Shown: positions 8,077 through 16,986, numbered from the stretch's first letter. The stretch is DNA of 64,000 nucleotides from JAFAFN01 sp963707555 (GCA_963707555.1 CAVPQM010000016.1:176185-240184), one strand, 5' to 3'. Made by a program: numbers and translations. The notes: generated by a model from the letters alone, not told the origin.

Positions 8077-9024
8077 ATGACCGTCTTCGCCTCAGCCCTC
8101 GACCTGATCGGCAACACGCCGATCGTCGACGTCAGCCAACTCAGCCCCAATCCGGAGGTCCGGATCCTCGCCAAGATGGAGGGTCAGAACCCCGCGGGTT
8201 CGGTCAAGGACCGCATCGCCCTGTCGATGATCGAAGAGGCCGAGGCCGACGGCACGCTCGTGCCCGGCAAGACGATCATCGAGCCGTCCTCGGGCAACAC
8301 GGGCATCGCACTGGCCATGATCAGCCGCATCAAGGGCTACAAGATCAAGATCGTGCTGCCCGGCAACGTGTCGATCGAACGTCGCCAGCTGCTCGAGGTC
8401 TACGGCGCCGAGATCATCGACTCACCGGGTGAGGAGGGCTCCAACGGCGCCGTGCGCATGGCGCTCGCCCTCGCCGAGGAGCACCCCGACTGGGTCTTCC
8501 TGTACCAGTACGGCAACGAGTCGAACCCGCGTGCCCACTACCGGACGACCGGCCCGGAGATCTTCCGCGACGTGCCCGAGATCACGCACTTCGTCGCGGG
8601 CCTCGGCACCTCGGGCACGCTGCTCGGCGTCGGCACGTACCTCAAGGAGAAGAACCCGGACATCCAGATCCTCGCGGTCGAGCCGCCCTCGGGCGAGCAG
8701 GTCGAAGGTCTGAGGTCGCTCGACGACGGCTACATCCCGCCGGTGTTCGAGAAGTGGGGCGGCTACGACCTGCTCAACGGCAAGTCGATCGTGCGCCCGC
8801 GCGAGTCCCTGGAATACACCCGCAAGCTGATGGACGTCGGCATCTTCTCGGGCATCTCCGCCGGCGCCGCGCTCGCCGGTGCGGCCAAGGTCGCCAAGCG
8901 CATCGAGTCCGGCGTCATCGTGTTCGTCGTCTGCGACTACGGGTGGAAGTACCTCTCCACGGGCGCCTGGACCCTCGACCTGGACGAGGCCACGGCCAAC
9001 GCCGAGAAGGTCATCTACTTCTAG
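8077..9024 (+). CDS. cysM: CysM-type cysteine synthase (O-phosphoserine sulfhydrylase-like)
   Basis: PLP-dependent beta-replacement enzyme, 315 residues. The PLP lysine is in NPAGSVKDRIA; the substrate loop is EPSSGNTGIALA; the phosphate-binding glycines are in AGLGTSGTLLG. The segment EGLRSLDDGYIPP aligns with the region of mycobacterial CysM that holds the arginine favouring O-phosphoserine, which supports a CysM rather than CysK role. The ATG at 8077 has an AGGA site just upstream. It directly follows mec, but the sulfur-carrier gene cysO that normally lies between them is absent: only about 68 bp separate the two genes. Confidence 0.88.
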   Translation: MTVFASALDLIGNTPIVDVSQLSPNPEVRILAKMEGQNPAGSVKDRIALSMIEEAEADGTLVPGKTIIEPSSGNTGIALAMISRIKGYKIKIVLPGNVSIERRQLLEVYGAEIIDSPGEEGSNGAVRMALALAEEHPDWVFLYQYGNESNPRAHYRTTGPEIFRDVPEITHFVAGLGTSGTLLGVGTYLKEKNPDIQILAVEPPSGEQVEGLRSLDDGYIPPVFEKWGGYDLLNGKSIVRPRESLEYTRKLMDVGIFSGISAGAALAGAAKVAKRIESGVIVFVVCDYGWKYLSTGAWTLDLDEATANAEKVIYF

Positions 9025-9048
9025 AGTCGGTCCCATGGTGTGGCAGAC

Positions 9049-9636
9049 ATGCAGATCGTGATCGAGCCCTACGACACGGGTTGGCCGCACCGCTTCGCTG
9101 CGTTCGGCGCGGACCTGCGCCGGTCGATCACCGATCAGTCCGCCGATGGCGTCGCCGTGCGGCTGGTGGCGATCCACCACATCGGTTCGACCAGCGTGCC
9201 GGGGTTGGCCGCGAAGGACCTGATCGACATCCAGGTCACCGTCGCGCACCGGCCCCTGGTGGGTGACTTCGAACCGTTCGAGCCGCTTCGTGAGGCGATC
9301 GAGGTGCTCGGCTACCGCTGGGACCCGGCGTGCTGGGACCGGCGCAAGCGCTTCTTCACCCTCGACACCCCAGAGGGTCGACGGGTCGTGAACCTGCACG
9401 TGCGCGGCGAGGGCGAGTTCTCGCAGCAGTCGTCGTTGCTGTTCCGCGACTACCTGCGCAGCCACGAGTCCGCTCGCGCCGCCTACGAGGCGACCAAGCG
9501 CGAGCTCGCGACCCGCGACTGGCCGACGGTCGACGACTACGCGGATGCCAAGGGCGACACGGTGTGGTCACTCATCCGGGCGGCCGACCGGTGGGCGGCG
9601 AGCACCGGTTGGCGCACCCCGCCGACCGACGCGTGA
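9049..9636 (+). CDS. GrpB/DUF170-family predicted nucleotidyltransferase-like protein
   Basis: GrpB family protein of about 195 residues. The family signature IHHIGSTSVPGLAAKDLIDI is present, followed by KRFFTLD and NLHVRG and a C-terminal helical FRDYLRSHESARAAYEATK block. The fold is nucleotidyltransferase-like, and the biochemical role is unknown. A GTG at 9040 is an alternative start three codons upstream. It sits where mycobacteria have a rhomboid protease gene between cysM and murI, and its stop overlaps the murI start (GTGA). Confidence 0.8.
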   Translation: MQIVIEPYDTGWPHRFAAFGADLRRSITDQSADGVAVRLVAIHHIGSTSVPGLAAKDLIDIQVTVAHRPLVGDFEPFEPLREAIEVLGYRWDPACWDRRKRFFTLDTPEGRRVVNLHVRGEGEFSQQSSLLFRDYLRSHESARAAYEATKRELATRDWPTVDDYADAKGDTVWSLIRAADRWAASTGWRTPPTDA

Positions 9637-10478
9637 GCGGCCCGCCCGTCGACTCGTCGTCGGCCGCCTCCGATCCCCGGCCGGTCGGCATGTTCGACTC
9701 TGGCTTCGGTGGTCTGACCGTGGCACGGGCGCTCATCGACCTCCTGCCGGCCGAGGACCTGGTGTACATCGGCGACACGGGTCGCTACCCGTACGGGCCC
9801 CGGTCGCTCGACGAGGTCGCGGACTTCGCGCACGAGTTGACCGAGGAGCTGGTCGAGCGTCGCGATGTGAAGCTGGTCGTCGTCGCCTGCAACACCGCGG
9901 CCGCCGCGGCGCTCGAGTCGCTGCAGGATCGCTTCCCGGTGCCGGTCATCGGTGTGATCGAACCGGGAGTGCGAGCGCTCGCCGAGGCGACCCGGACCGG
10001 GCGTGTCGGGGTGATCGGCACCGTGGGCACCATCAACTCGGGCGCCTACCAGCACGCCGTGCAGATGGCGTCGCCGTCGAGCGAGCTGATCTCGCTCGCG
10101 TGCCCGGGGTTCGTCGAGTTCGTCGAGCGAGGCGAGTTCGGCTCCGAGCAGGTGCACGTGCTCGCCGATCGGCTGCTCGCCCCGGCGCGGGAGGCGAAGG
10201 TCGACGCGCTGCTGCTCGGCTGCACGCACTACCCCTACCTGGCCCGCACCATCTCCGACGTCATGGGACGCGACGTGGTGCTGGTGTCGTCCGCGGACGA
10301 GACCGCCTTCGAGGTGCGCCGCCAGCTCGAAGCGCTGGGTCTGTTGCGACACGATGCGCCGGGACACCTCGGCGCACAGCGCTTCGTCACGACCGGTGAC
10401 GTGCACTGGTTCCGTGAGCTCGGCCGTCAGCTGCTCGGCCCCGAGCTCGAATCCGCGGAGCGGCTCGAGCTCGGCTGA
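9633..10478 (+). CDS. murI: glutamate racemase
   Basis: Cofactor-independent racemase making D-glutamate for peptidoglycan. Both catalytic cysteines are present, in VVVACNTAAAAALE and LLLGCTHYPYL, with the N-terminal GMFDSGFGGLTV and YIGDTGRYPYG motifs. The GTG at 9633 overlaps the grpB stop as GTGA, implying translational coupling. About 281 residues including a short Ser/Pro-rich leader before the first motif. Part of the conserved mec-cysM-murI-MBL-rph-rdgB order. Confidence 0.93.
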   Translation: MSGPPVDSSSAASDPRPVGMFDSGFGGLTVARALIDLLPAEDLVYIGDTGRYPYGPRSLDEVADFAHELTEELVERRDVKLVVVACNTAAAAALESLQDRFPVPVIGVIEPGVRALAEATRTGRVGVIGTVGTINSGAYQHAVQMASPSSELISLACPGFVEFVERGEFGSEQVHVLADRLLAPAREAKVDALLLGCTHYPYLARTISDVMGRDVVLVSSADETAFEVRRQLEALGLLRHDAPGHLGAQRFVTTGDVHWFRELGRQLLGPELESAERLELG

Positions 10479-10524
10479 GCCGACTTGGCGTGGGGCGGGA
10501 GCCCTGCGTCGGTAGCGTGGCCCG

Positions 10525-11267
10525 GTGGGCTTCACCGTGACCGTGCTGGGATCGTCGGGCACCTACGCAGGCGCGCACGGCGCATGCTCCGGGTACCTGC
10601 TGCGGACCGATGACACCACCGTGATGTTGGACGCCGGGCCGGGCACGCTCGCCAACCTCCAGCAGCACGTGCCGCTCGAAGGACTCGACGCGATCGTGCT
10701 GAGCCACTGCCACCCGGACCATTGGCTCGAGCTGCCGGTCATGCGCAACGCGTTCCGCTACGTGCTCGGACTCAGCGGCATCGATCTGTACCTCACCGCG
10801 GAGACGCTGCACCTGGCGACCTCGCTGTGCTCCCCCGGGGAGAGCTCGCCCCGACGTTCACGACCCACGTGATCTCGAACGGCTCCGAGTTCGACGTCGG
10901 TTCGCTGCACTTCACGGCGTCGCTCACCGATCACCCGGTCGAGACCCTTGCGTTCCGTGTGGATCACGACGGCCGCTCGTTCGGCTACTCCTCCGACACC
11001 GGTCCGGGCTGGTCGCTCGCGTCGCTCGGCACGAACCTGGACCTGGCGATCTGCGAGGCGACCTACCTGGATGGGTCGCCGCTCGCGAATGCGGTGCACC
11101 TGTCCGCTCGACAGGCGGGGGAGCAGGCCCGTGCAGCGGGTGTCGCCCGGCTCGCGCTGACCCATGTCCTGCCGACGCTGGATGTGGCCGAGTCAGTCGC
11201 CGAAGCCTCCGCCGCCTATGGTTCGACGGTCGATGTGGCGACGGTGCACCGCACGTTCACCCTCTGA
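10525..11267 (+). CDS. MBL-fold phosphodiesterase-like protein (Rv1339 group), frameshifted
   Basis: Metallo-beta-lactamase-fold protein of the RNase Z/phosphodiesterase type. VTVLGSSGTYAGA, LDAGPGTLANL and LSHCHPDHWLEL (HxHxDH) are in the first frame; SDTGPGWSL, CEATYLDG and the late His in LTHVLPT are in a second frame that takes over at about 10840, in a C/G-rich run. Length after joining is about 247 residues. Position between murI and rph matches mycobacterial Rv1339, reported as an atypical class II cAMP phosphodiesterase; the activity here is inferred from family and position. GTG start at 10525. Confidence 0.78.
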
Positions 11268-11323
11268 GAGGACCGCTCTCTCGCCCCGACCCCTCGCCCG
11301 AAACCTGCCGACAGGAGACCCCA

Positions 11324-12061
11324 GTGAGACCAGACGGACGCGCCAACGACGAGCTCCGCCCCTACTCGTTCGAACGTGACTTCACCGCCTACGCACAGGG
11401 TTCGGTCATGGTGACCTGCGGCGAGACGAAGGTGCTGTGCACCGCCATGCTCGATGAGGACGTGCCGCGCTGGATGCGCAACAGCGGCAAGGGCTGGGTC
11501 ACCGCCGAGTACTCGATGCTGCCGGGCTCGTCGCCGGAGCGCATCCGCCGCGAGACCAAGGGCCCGAAGGGCCGCACGCAGGAGATCCAGCGATTGATCG
11601 GCCGTGCGCTGCGCTCTGTCGTCGACATGAAGGCGCTGGGCGAGTGTCAGATCCTGATCGACTGCGACGTGCTGCAGGCCGACGGCGGGACCCGCACCGC
11701 GTCGATCTCGGGTGCGTACCTGGCGCTGCACGACTGCCTGACCCGCATGGTGCAGGCCGGCAAGCTGTCATCGGTGCCGCTGCTCGACGAGCTCGCCTCG
11801 ATCTCGGTCGGTGTCATCGACGGCGAGGCGCGGCTCGACCTGCCCTACATCGAGGACTCGACCGCCGAGACCGACATGAACGTCGTCATGACCGGCAAGG
11901 GCCTGTTCGTCGAGGTGCAGGGCACCGCCGAGGGTGCGCCGTTCAGCCGCGACGAGCTCGACTCGCTGCTGTCGCTCGCCGAGGGCGGCATCCGCTCGAT
12001 CCACGAGCTGCAGCGCGAGTACGTCTCGGTGCCGCCGTCGCCCCGCGATTTCGGTCGCTGA
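11324..12061 (+). CDS. rph: ribonuclease PH
   Basis: Phosphorolytic 3'-5' exoribonuclease that trims tRNA 3' ends. Recognised by RPDGRANDELRPY, TAEYSMLPGSSPER, EIQRLIGRALRSVVD, IDCDVLQADGGTRTASI (active-site acidic residues) and the C-terminal AEGGIRSI. 245 residues, normal length. The GTG start at 11324 has AGGAG eight bases upstream. Precedes rdgB, as in mycobacteria and many other bacteria. Confidence 0.95.
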   Translation: MRPDGRANDELRPYSFERDFTAYAQGSVMVTCGETKVLCTAMLDEDVPRWMRNSGKGWVTAEYSMLPGSSPERIRRETKGPKGRTQEIQRLIGRALRSVVDMKALGECQILIDCDVLQADGGTRTASISGAYLALHDCLTRMVQAGKLSSVPLLDELASISVGVIDGEARLDLPYIEDSTAETDMNVVMTGKGLFVEVQGTAEGAPFSRDELDSLLSLAEGGIRSIHELQREYVSVPPSPRDFGR

Positions 12062-12092
12062 GCGGCACCGGCTCGACGATGCTGGCGCATCG

Positions 12093-12845
12093 ATGATGTC
12101 CACCGGGTCCACCGGCTCAGCTGGGTCTGCCGGTGCTGCCGGGTCGACCGGGTCCACCGGGTCCACCGGGTCGTCCGGGTCCACGGGGTCGTCCGGGTCC
12201 GCGGGGTCGTCCGGGTCGACCGGGTCAGCGGGAGCTCGCGCTGAGTCAGGGCCGGCGCCCGCGCCGCTGGTGCTCGCCTCGGCGAACCCGAAGAAGGTCG
12301 CCGAGCTGCGAGCGATCCTCGCCGAGCACTCGCTCGGCTTCGAGCTGGTGTCGCGGCCGTCCGACGTGCCCGACGTCGTCGAGGACGCCCCCGACTTCGT
12401 CGGCAACGCACGGTTGAAGGCCGCGGCGCTGGTCGCAGCGACCGGCCAGGCCGCGCTGGCGGACGACTCGGGCCTCGAGGTCGACGCGCTCGACGGCGAG
12501 CCAGGAGTGCGCTCGGCGCGCTTCGCCGGCGATGACGCAACCGATGCCGACAACGTCTCGCTGCTCCTGCAGCGCCTGGCCGACGTCGCCGAGGGCGGAC
12601 GCACCGCCCGGTTCCGCTGCGTGATCGTCCTGCAGCGCCCCGACGGGACCGAGGTCGTCGCCGACGGCTCGGTCGAGGGTGTCATCGTCGACGCACCCCG
12701 TGGCGGTTCGGGCTTCGGTTACGACCCGGTCTTCGTGCCCACCGAGGGTGACGGCCGCACCTTCGCCGAGATGTCGCCCGACGAGAAGCACACGATCTCG
12801 CATCGCGGGCGGGCGCTCCGCTCCCTCGTCACCCAACTCCGCTGA
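12093..12845 (+). CDS. rdgB: RdgB/HAM1-type dITP/XTP pyrophosphatase with Ser-Thr-Gly repeat N-terminus
   Basis: House-cleaning NTP pyrophosphatase removing dITP/XTP. The catalytic core starts near residue 57 with LVLASANPKKVAELRAIL; ADDSGLEVDALDGEPGVRSAR and GGSGFGYDPVFVP are the substrate/metal motifs, and HRGRAL is near the C-terminus. If translation starts at the ATG at 12093, the core is preceded by about 48 residues made almost only of Gly, Ser, Thr and Ala, encoded by a 9-bp-periodic repeat. RdgB normally begins at the LASxN motif, so a later start, leaving the array untranslated, cannot be excluded. Confidence 0.85.
   Translation: MMSTGSTGSAGSAGAAGSTGSTGSTGSSGSTGSSGSAGSSGSTGSAGARAESGPAPAPLVLASANPKKVAELRAILAEHSLGFELVSRPSDVPDVVEDAPDFVGNARLKAAALVAATGQAALADDSGLEVDALDGEPGVRSARFAGDDATDADNVSLLLQRLADVAEGGRTARFRCVIVLQRPDGTEVVADGSVEGVIVDAPRGGSGFGYDPVFVPTEGDGRTFAEMSPDEKHTISHRGRALRSLVTQLR
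12103..12232 (+). repeat. 9-bp-periodic tandem array between rph and the rdgB core
   Basis: About 14 imperfect copies of a 9-base unit (GGGTCCACC and variants such as GGGTCGTCC and GGGTCCGCG). Read in the rdgB frame it gives Gly-Ser-Thr/Ser/Ala triplets; in another frame it gives a collagen-like Gly-X-Y pattern that has no start or context. The periodicity is a multiple of three, so copy-number changes would keep the rdgB frame. Confidence 0.8.
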
Positions 12846-12872
12846 CGCCCCGCGCCCGCCCCGCGCGCCCCT

Positions 12873-12899
12873 CCCCGCCCCGCCCCGCCCCGCCCCGCG
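12873..12899. repeat. short CCCGC tandem run downstream of rdgB
   Basis: Five or so head-to-tail copies of a five-base C/G unit directly after the rdgB stop and just before the first large palindrome. Low-complexity sequence; no function is evident. Confidence 0.6.
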
Positions 12900-12904
12900 T
12901 GAGC

Positions 12905-12957
12905 GTCAACGTTGGACACGTTCCGACCGAATCGGTCGGAACGTGTCCAACGTTGAC
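12905..12957. repeat. palindromic repeat, copy 1 (53 bp, perfect)
   Basis: A perfect inverted repeat: 26-base arms around a single central A at 12931. From the outside in, each arm reads GTCAACGT, TGGAC, a hexamer ACGTTC, then CGACCGA. Copies 2 (13964-14006) and 3 (21442-21478) keep TGGAC at -18 to -14 and CGACCGA at -7 to -1 from the centre, but have a different hexamer between. It lies between rdgB and the AbiEi/DUF559 gene. It could be a transcript 3'-end hairpin, a protein-binding site or a REP-like element. Confidence 0.9.
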
Positions 12958-12990
12958 CGGACAGCGGTCCCCGGTGACATTCTGGGTCCG

Positions 12991-13944
12991 GTGGCATCGA
13001 CTGATGTGATGCCCGCCACGTCGGCCGATGATCAGATCCGAGTGCTCGCTGCTGGTCAGCACGGTGTGATCCGCCGGCACGACGCACTCCGACTCGGTCT
13101 CACCGACCGCCAGATCCGCCGGCGAACTGCGAACGGGCAGTGGCAGCGTTGGTCGAGCGGCGTGTTCGTGCTGCACGGCTTGTCGGCCGGGACCGAGCAG
13201 GACACCCTCGCTGCGGCGTGGGCAGTCGGTGGGGTGGCGTCGCGGCGCAGCAGCTCCTGGGTGCACGGGATCCTCGACGACCCACCCGACGTTCCAGACG
13301 TCGAGAGCCTCCTCCGGCGCGGCCGAGAGCTCCATCCGGAGAAGCTGACCTTGTACCGAACCGATCAGCTCCCGCCCCGAGACGTCACGCGTCGGCGGGG
13401 CATCCCGGTGACGTCGGTCGAGCGGACGCTGTGCGACCTCGGAGCCGTCGTCGACGTCGCCACCGTGCGTGGGTGCGTCCTACGAGCGCTGCAGAAGGGT
13501 CTCACACATCCGGATCGACTCATCCGCCGCCACCTCGAGCTCGGCGGCAAGGGGCGGCCGGGCAGCGCTGCCGCCCGGAAGGTGCTGGCAGAGGTCGATG
13601 ACGACTTCATGCTGCTCGAGAGCGACCTCGAATCAGCGCTGCTGTCGCTCATCATCGAGGCTGGACTGCCCCGTCCGGTGCTCCAGCATCCGGTCCGTAT
13701 CGGGGGCCACCGTTGTCGGATCGACATGGCATACCCAGAGCTGATGATCGCGATCGAGGCCGACGGATTCGCAGTGCACGGCGGCCGGCTGGCGTTCGAG
13801 GACGACCGGGCGCGCCAGAACGCACTGGCGCTCGCGGGGTGGCAGGTGCTGCGGTTCACCTGGCGACAGGTGTGTGGTCGACCTGAGCGGGTCGTCGAGC
13901 AGATCCGTGCCGCACTCGACGATGCTGTCCGCACTCGGCGTTGA
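12991..13944 (+). CDS. AbiEi-antitoxin-domain / DUF559 endonuclease-like protein
   Basis: About 315 residues. The N-terminal 50 resemble the winged-helix AbiEi antitoxin domain (HGVIRRHDALRLGLTDRQIR, then WQRWSSGVFVLHG). The C-terminal 90 look like a DUF559/Vsr-type PD-(D/E)xK domain: CRIDMAYPELMIAIEADG gives D...ExD, followed by DDRARQNALALAGWQVLRFT. Such solitary genes are common in actinobacteria and have no assigned function. Possible starts are GTG 12991, GTG 13006 and ATG 13009. It has no toxin partner beside it and is bracketed 34 bp before and 19 bp after by two copies of the same palindrome family. Confidence 0.75.
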   Translation: MASTDVMPATSADDQIRVLAAGQHGVIRRHDALRLGLTDRQIRRRTANGQWQRWSSGVFVLHGLSAGTEQDTLAAAWAVGGVASRRSSSWVHGILDDPPDVPDVESLLRRGRELHPEKLTLYRTDQLPPRDVTRRRGIPVTSVERTLCDLGAVVDVATVRGCVLRALQKGLTHPDRLIRRHLELGGKGRPGSAAARKVLAEVDDDFMLLESDLESALLSLIIEAGLPRPVLQHPVRIGGHRCRIDMAYPELMIAIEADGFAVHGGRLAFEDDRARQNALALAGWQVLRFTWRQVCGRPERVVEQIRAALDDAVRTRR

Positions 13945-13963
13945 CCGCCCGGTTCGTCGGCAA

Positions 13964-14006
13964 CTTTGGACAGGAATCGACCGAATCGGTCGATTCCTGT
14001 CCAAAG
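13964..14006. repeat. palindromic repeat, copy 2 (43 bp, perfect)
   Basis: A perfect inverted repeat with 21-base arms around a central A at 13985. Arms read CTT, TGGAC, AGGAAT, CGACCGA. The hexamer differs from copy 1 but is still complementary between the two arms, so the pairing is kept while the sequence changes. Lies between the convergent AbiEi/DUF559 and AurF-like genes, the expected place for a bidirectional 3'-end hairpin. Confidence 0.9.
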
Positions 14007-14051
14007 AAGGCTGGTGCGTGTAGAGCGGCCGAAGCTGGCATGTAGGGGGCG

Positions 14052-14967
14052 TCAGCGGGGCCAGAGGCCGAGGCGACGCCACATCCAGCGGGCGGGAGGA
14101 GTGACCAGGTCGAGGTCGACGAACAGGCGGCGCACCTTCGCCGACGCCGTCGACGAGCAACTGGCGGCCCGGCTCCGAGGTGTCGACCTGACGCAGGACG
14201 TCCCGGGGGACGCCGGCTGCGATCAGGTCGTGGTTGGGCCGCAGCATCAGACGGGCCATGATCCCGAGCGCCAGCGGGGTGAAGAAGGCGACGCTGTGCC
14301 GTCGCCCACGGCTGAGGGCCGGTGCCTCGGCCTCGATCGCGGTCCGGGCGTAGGAGATGTGACGTGCCTCCTCCGCGATGTGGATCCGCATCACCCGTTC
14401 GACGAGCGGGTGCACGTCGGGTTCGGCGACCGTGCGGCGCTGGATGAGATCGAGCGGCTCCTCGCCGCCGAGCACCATGGCGAAGAACACGACGGGGGAG
14501 TGGCGGGCGAGCACCGGCATCAGCGACTCGGTGAAGCGTCGCAGCCACGACGGCATGCCCCGTGGCGATGCACCCGCACGCACGACGAGCTCCTCGAACA
14601 TGAGGGTGTGCTGCGCTTCTTCGATGACCTCGTGGTGGATGTAGCGGAACTCCGGATCACCGGAGCGCATGTAGAGCGCCCGGTGCAGCAGACCCTGCTG
14701 CAGCAGGTTCTCGAACTGTCGGGCCGTCGTCACGCTGGTCGTGATCCGGGCGAGGCCGATGCGGGCCTGCTCCGAGGCGTCGAGCGAGCGGTACCAGTCG
14801 GTCGAGGCGAGCGGGTCGAGTGCCGGCAGCGTCAGTCGCGGGTCGGCGGGGTCGAGCTGGTGATCGTCGTCGTCCCAGGGCACGTCGCGGTAGGCGTCGA
14901 AGCCCCGCCCGCTCGAGAGCCGGCTGAGTCGCCGCAACGTCGTGGTGAACCGTTCCTGGACCTGCAC
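14052..14967 (-). CDS. AurF-like diiron oxygenase (p-aminobenzoate N-oxygenase family), frameshift near 3' end
   Basis: Ferritin-like four-helix diiron protein. Iron-binding segments YIHHEVIEEAQHTLMFEE and HIAEEARHISYAR give the paired ExxH motifs of AurF-type N-oxygenases. The first frame runs past 14147 into unrelated sequence, whereas the adjacent frame supplies a natural end (VRRLFVDLDLVTPPARWMW...LGLWPR, stop at 14052), so an indel at about 14145-14150 is likely. Joined length about 304 residues, normal for the family. Substrate unknown; no biosynthetic cluster surrounds it. Confidence 0.8.
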
Positions 14968-15133
14968 GTGGTTCAGGCTAACGGTGCATCGGCCCGCGAC
15001 GACGGCCCCACCGTGCGTGGCGCCTCACCGGACGCAACGCCTCACCGAACGCAACGCCTCTCCGAACGCAACGCCCCGCCGGCCGCGGCGCCCAACGCAC
15101 GCTGCGCCCGACCGGCACCAGCACCGAGCCGCG

Positions 15134-16152
15134 TCACCAGCCACGCAGGTCGACCGCCCAGGTGTCGACGACCCGATCGCCCCGCAGCACGTACAGGCGC
15201 TCGTGGTAGGCGACCGTCGGGTCGACGTGTGCGGGCAGCATGCGGAGTCGGGTGCCGACCGCCGGCAGCGCACTCGCCGTCGACGGGGCAGAACGTCGTG
15301 TGCTCGTCGGAGCAGAACAGCACCGACCAGCCCGGCATCGACGGGTTGCCGTGGTCCATGCCGAACGCCTTGAGCCCTGCGTCGACCACGCCCCAGCCGC
15401 GCTCCTGCGAGGTCGAGATCACCGTGCGCGAGCACCGACAGCGCCTGTCGGAACGGCAGGCCGAGCTCGGCGTACGCCGTGTCCATCAGCAGGTACGAGC
15501 CGGCCTGCACCTCGTCGGCCCAGTCGTGCAGGTCGTACGTCCCGGTGCCGCCCGCGGAGCTGAGCCCGCCGCCGACGTCATCGCAGGGCGTCGCGCAGCA
15601 GCGCCATCGACGCCGCCACCTCGGCGGTGCGGCGCGCCCGGTCGGCGACACCGACGACGTGGCCCTCGTAGCCCATCACTCCCCGGACCTCGACGCCGAG
15701 CGAGCGCGCGAGCTCGGCGAGGCCAGCCGCCGTGCTCGGGCGGGCAGCCGCACCGGGGCAGACCGACGTCGACGTCGATCAGCACCGACGCGCCCGCCGA
15801 GCGCGGCCACCGCGACGGTCTCGGGCGAGTCCACCGCGACGGTGACGAGGCCCGGCGACGACGCCACCAGCGCCGTCAGGCGAGCCGCGTCGAGCGTCTC
15901 GTTCGCGAGCAGCAGGTCGGTGTGCAGGCCGGCGGCGACCATGCCCTCCATCTCGCGCAGGGTCGCGCAGCAGAACGTGTCGTGGCCGCCGACGCCGTGC
16001 ACGTGCCGGGCGAGCGCGGTCGACTTGAAGGCCTTCACGTGCGGGCGCAGCGAGCGGCCCGGCCGGGCACGGGCCATGACCTCGATGTTGTGGTCGAGCG
16101 CGTCGAGGTCGACGAGCAGCGCGGGCGTGGGTAGATCGGTGAGGGTCGTCAT
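15134..16152 (-). pseudogene. D-threonine aldolase / D-serine dehydratase-like PLP enzyme, broken by several frameshifts
   Basis: The N-terminus (DLPTPALLVDLDALDHNIEV, then RPHVKAFKSTALA with the PLP lysine) is that of alanine-racemase-fold D-threonine aldolases. The coding signal then moves between frames: VLIDVDVGLPRCG near 15785, MGYEGHVVGVADRARRTAEV near 15660, GGTGTYDLHDWADEVQAGSY near 15540, GLKAFGMDHGNPSMPGW near 15370, and a YHERLYVLRGDRVVDTWAVD end at 15134. At least three indels are needed in about 1 kb. The ATG at 16152 overlaps the nei stop (ATGA). Either a decaying gene or a poorly sequenced one. Confidence 0.7.
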
Positions 16153-16957
16153 GTCTGGTGCACGGGGCAGAACGAGATCGGGCGACCGCCCACCTCGACG
16201 GTCTGCAGCTCGGTGCCGCACCAGCGGCAGTGGCTCCGGTGGTACACGTACAGCCGGTCCTCGGCCCGCATCCGGGAACGGGGCCGTCCGATCTCGGCGG
16301 GGTCGGTGGTCACGATGCGTCCCGAGCCGGAGCCCGATCCGCATGCAGCGCGACGGTCTGCGTCCAGAGCTCATCGAACTCCTCGTCGCTCAGCGACCGC
16401 GACGGGCGCCTCGGGTCGATCCCGCAGAGGAACAGGATCTCGGCCCGGTAGACGTTGCCGATCCCGGCGATGATCGACTGGTCGAGCAGCGTCGCCCCGA
16501 TCGGTCGGGCGGTCGCCGCGAGACGCGCACGCACGGTGGCCGTGTCGGGTGAACGTCGCAGCGGATCGGCGCCGAGCCCCGCGACGATGCGGCGCTGCTC
16601 CACCGGATCGACCAGCTCGCACCGCGACGGACCCGACAGGTCCCACGTCGTGCCCGCACCGGACTCGTCGGGTGCCCCGACGAGTCGGAGTCGGATCATG
16701 CCCACGGGCGCCGCGGGCGGCGACGGCTGGGGTCGGAACTTGCCGATCAGCCCGAGGTGCACGAAGAGCACCTCGCCGATGCCGAAGTCGCAGAAGAGGT
16801 ACTTGCCCCACGCCTCGGCCCGGACCAGCGGGTTGCCGTCGATGAGTGCGGCGCCCGCCTCGAATCGACCCTGCGGGGACGATGCCTCGACCGGCGCGGC
16901 CCGGAGCGAGTCGTTCAGTCCACGGGCGAGTCGGTGGATGGTGTGTCCCTCGGGCAC
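16149..16957 (-). CDS. Fpg/Nei-family DNA glycosylase (endonuclease VIII type), frameshifted
   Basis: Base-excision repair glycosylase/AP lyase. The mature N-terminus PEGHTIHRLA contains catalytic Pro and Glu; AWGKYLF has the conserved Lys; GIGNVYRAEILF is the H2TH hairpin. The first frame ends early at 16310 without a zinc finger, but the next frame carries it: SHCRWCGTELQTVEVGG then ISFCPVHQT, ending at 16149. An indel at about 16325-16340 explains the split. Joined size about 269 residues. PEGHTI rather than PELPEV indicates the Nei side of the family. Its stop overlaps the next start (ATGA). Confidence 0.82.
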
Positions 16958-16986
16958 GGGCGGCAGTCAGTCGAACAGGACGGGCA

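Noticed and set aside
7591..9024. A 477-residue Mec-CysM fusion protein
   Set aside because: The natural Mec C-terminus and stop (8006-8008) are in the adjacent frame, and cysM has its own ATG and ribosome site. The linker between the two is translated intergenic DNA with no protein character, so the fusion is a frameshift artefact.
12133..12232. Collagen-like Gly-X-Y protein
   Set aside because: It is the rdgB repeat read in another frame. There is no independent start or ribosome site, and the frame soon loses coding character.
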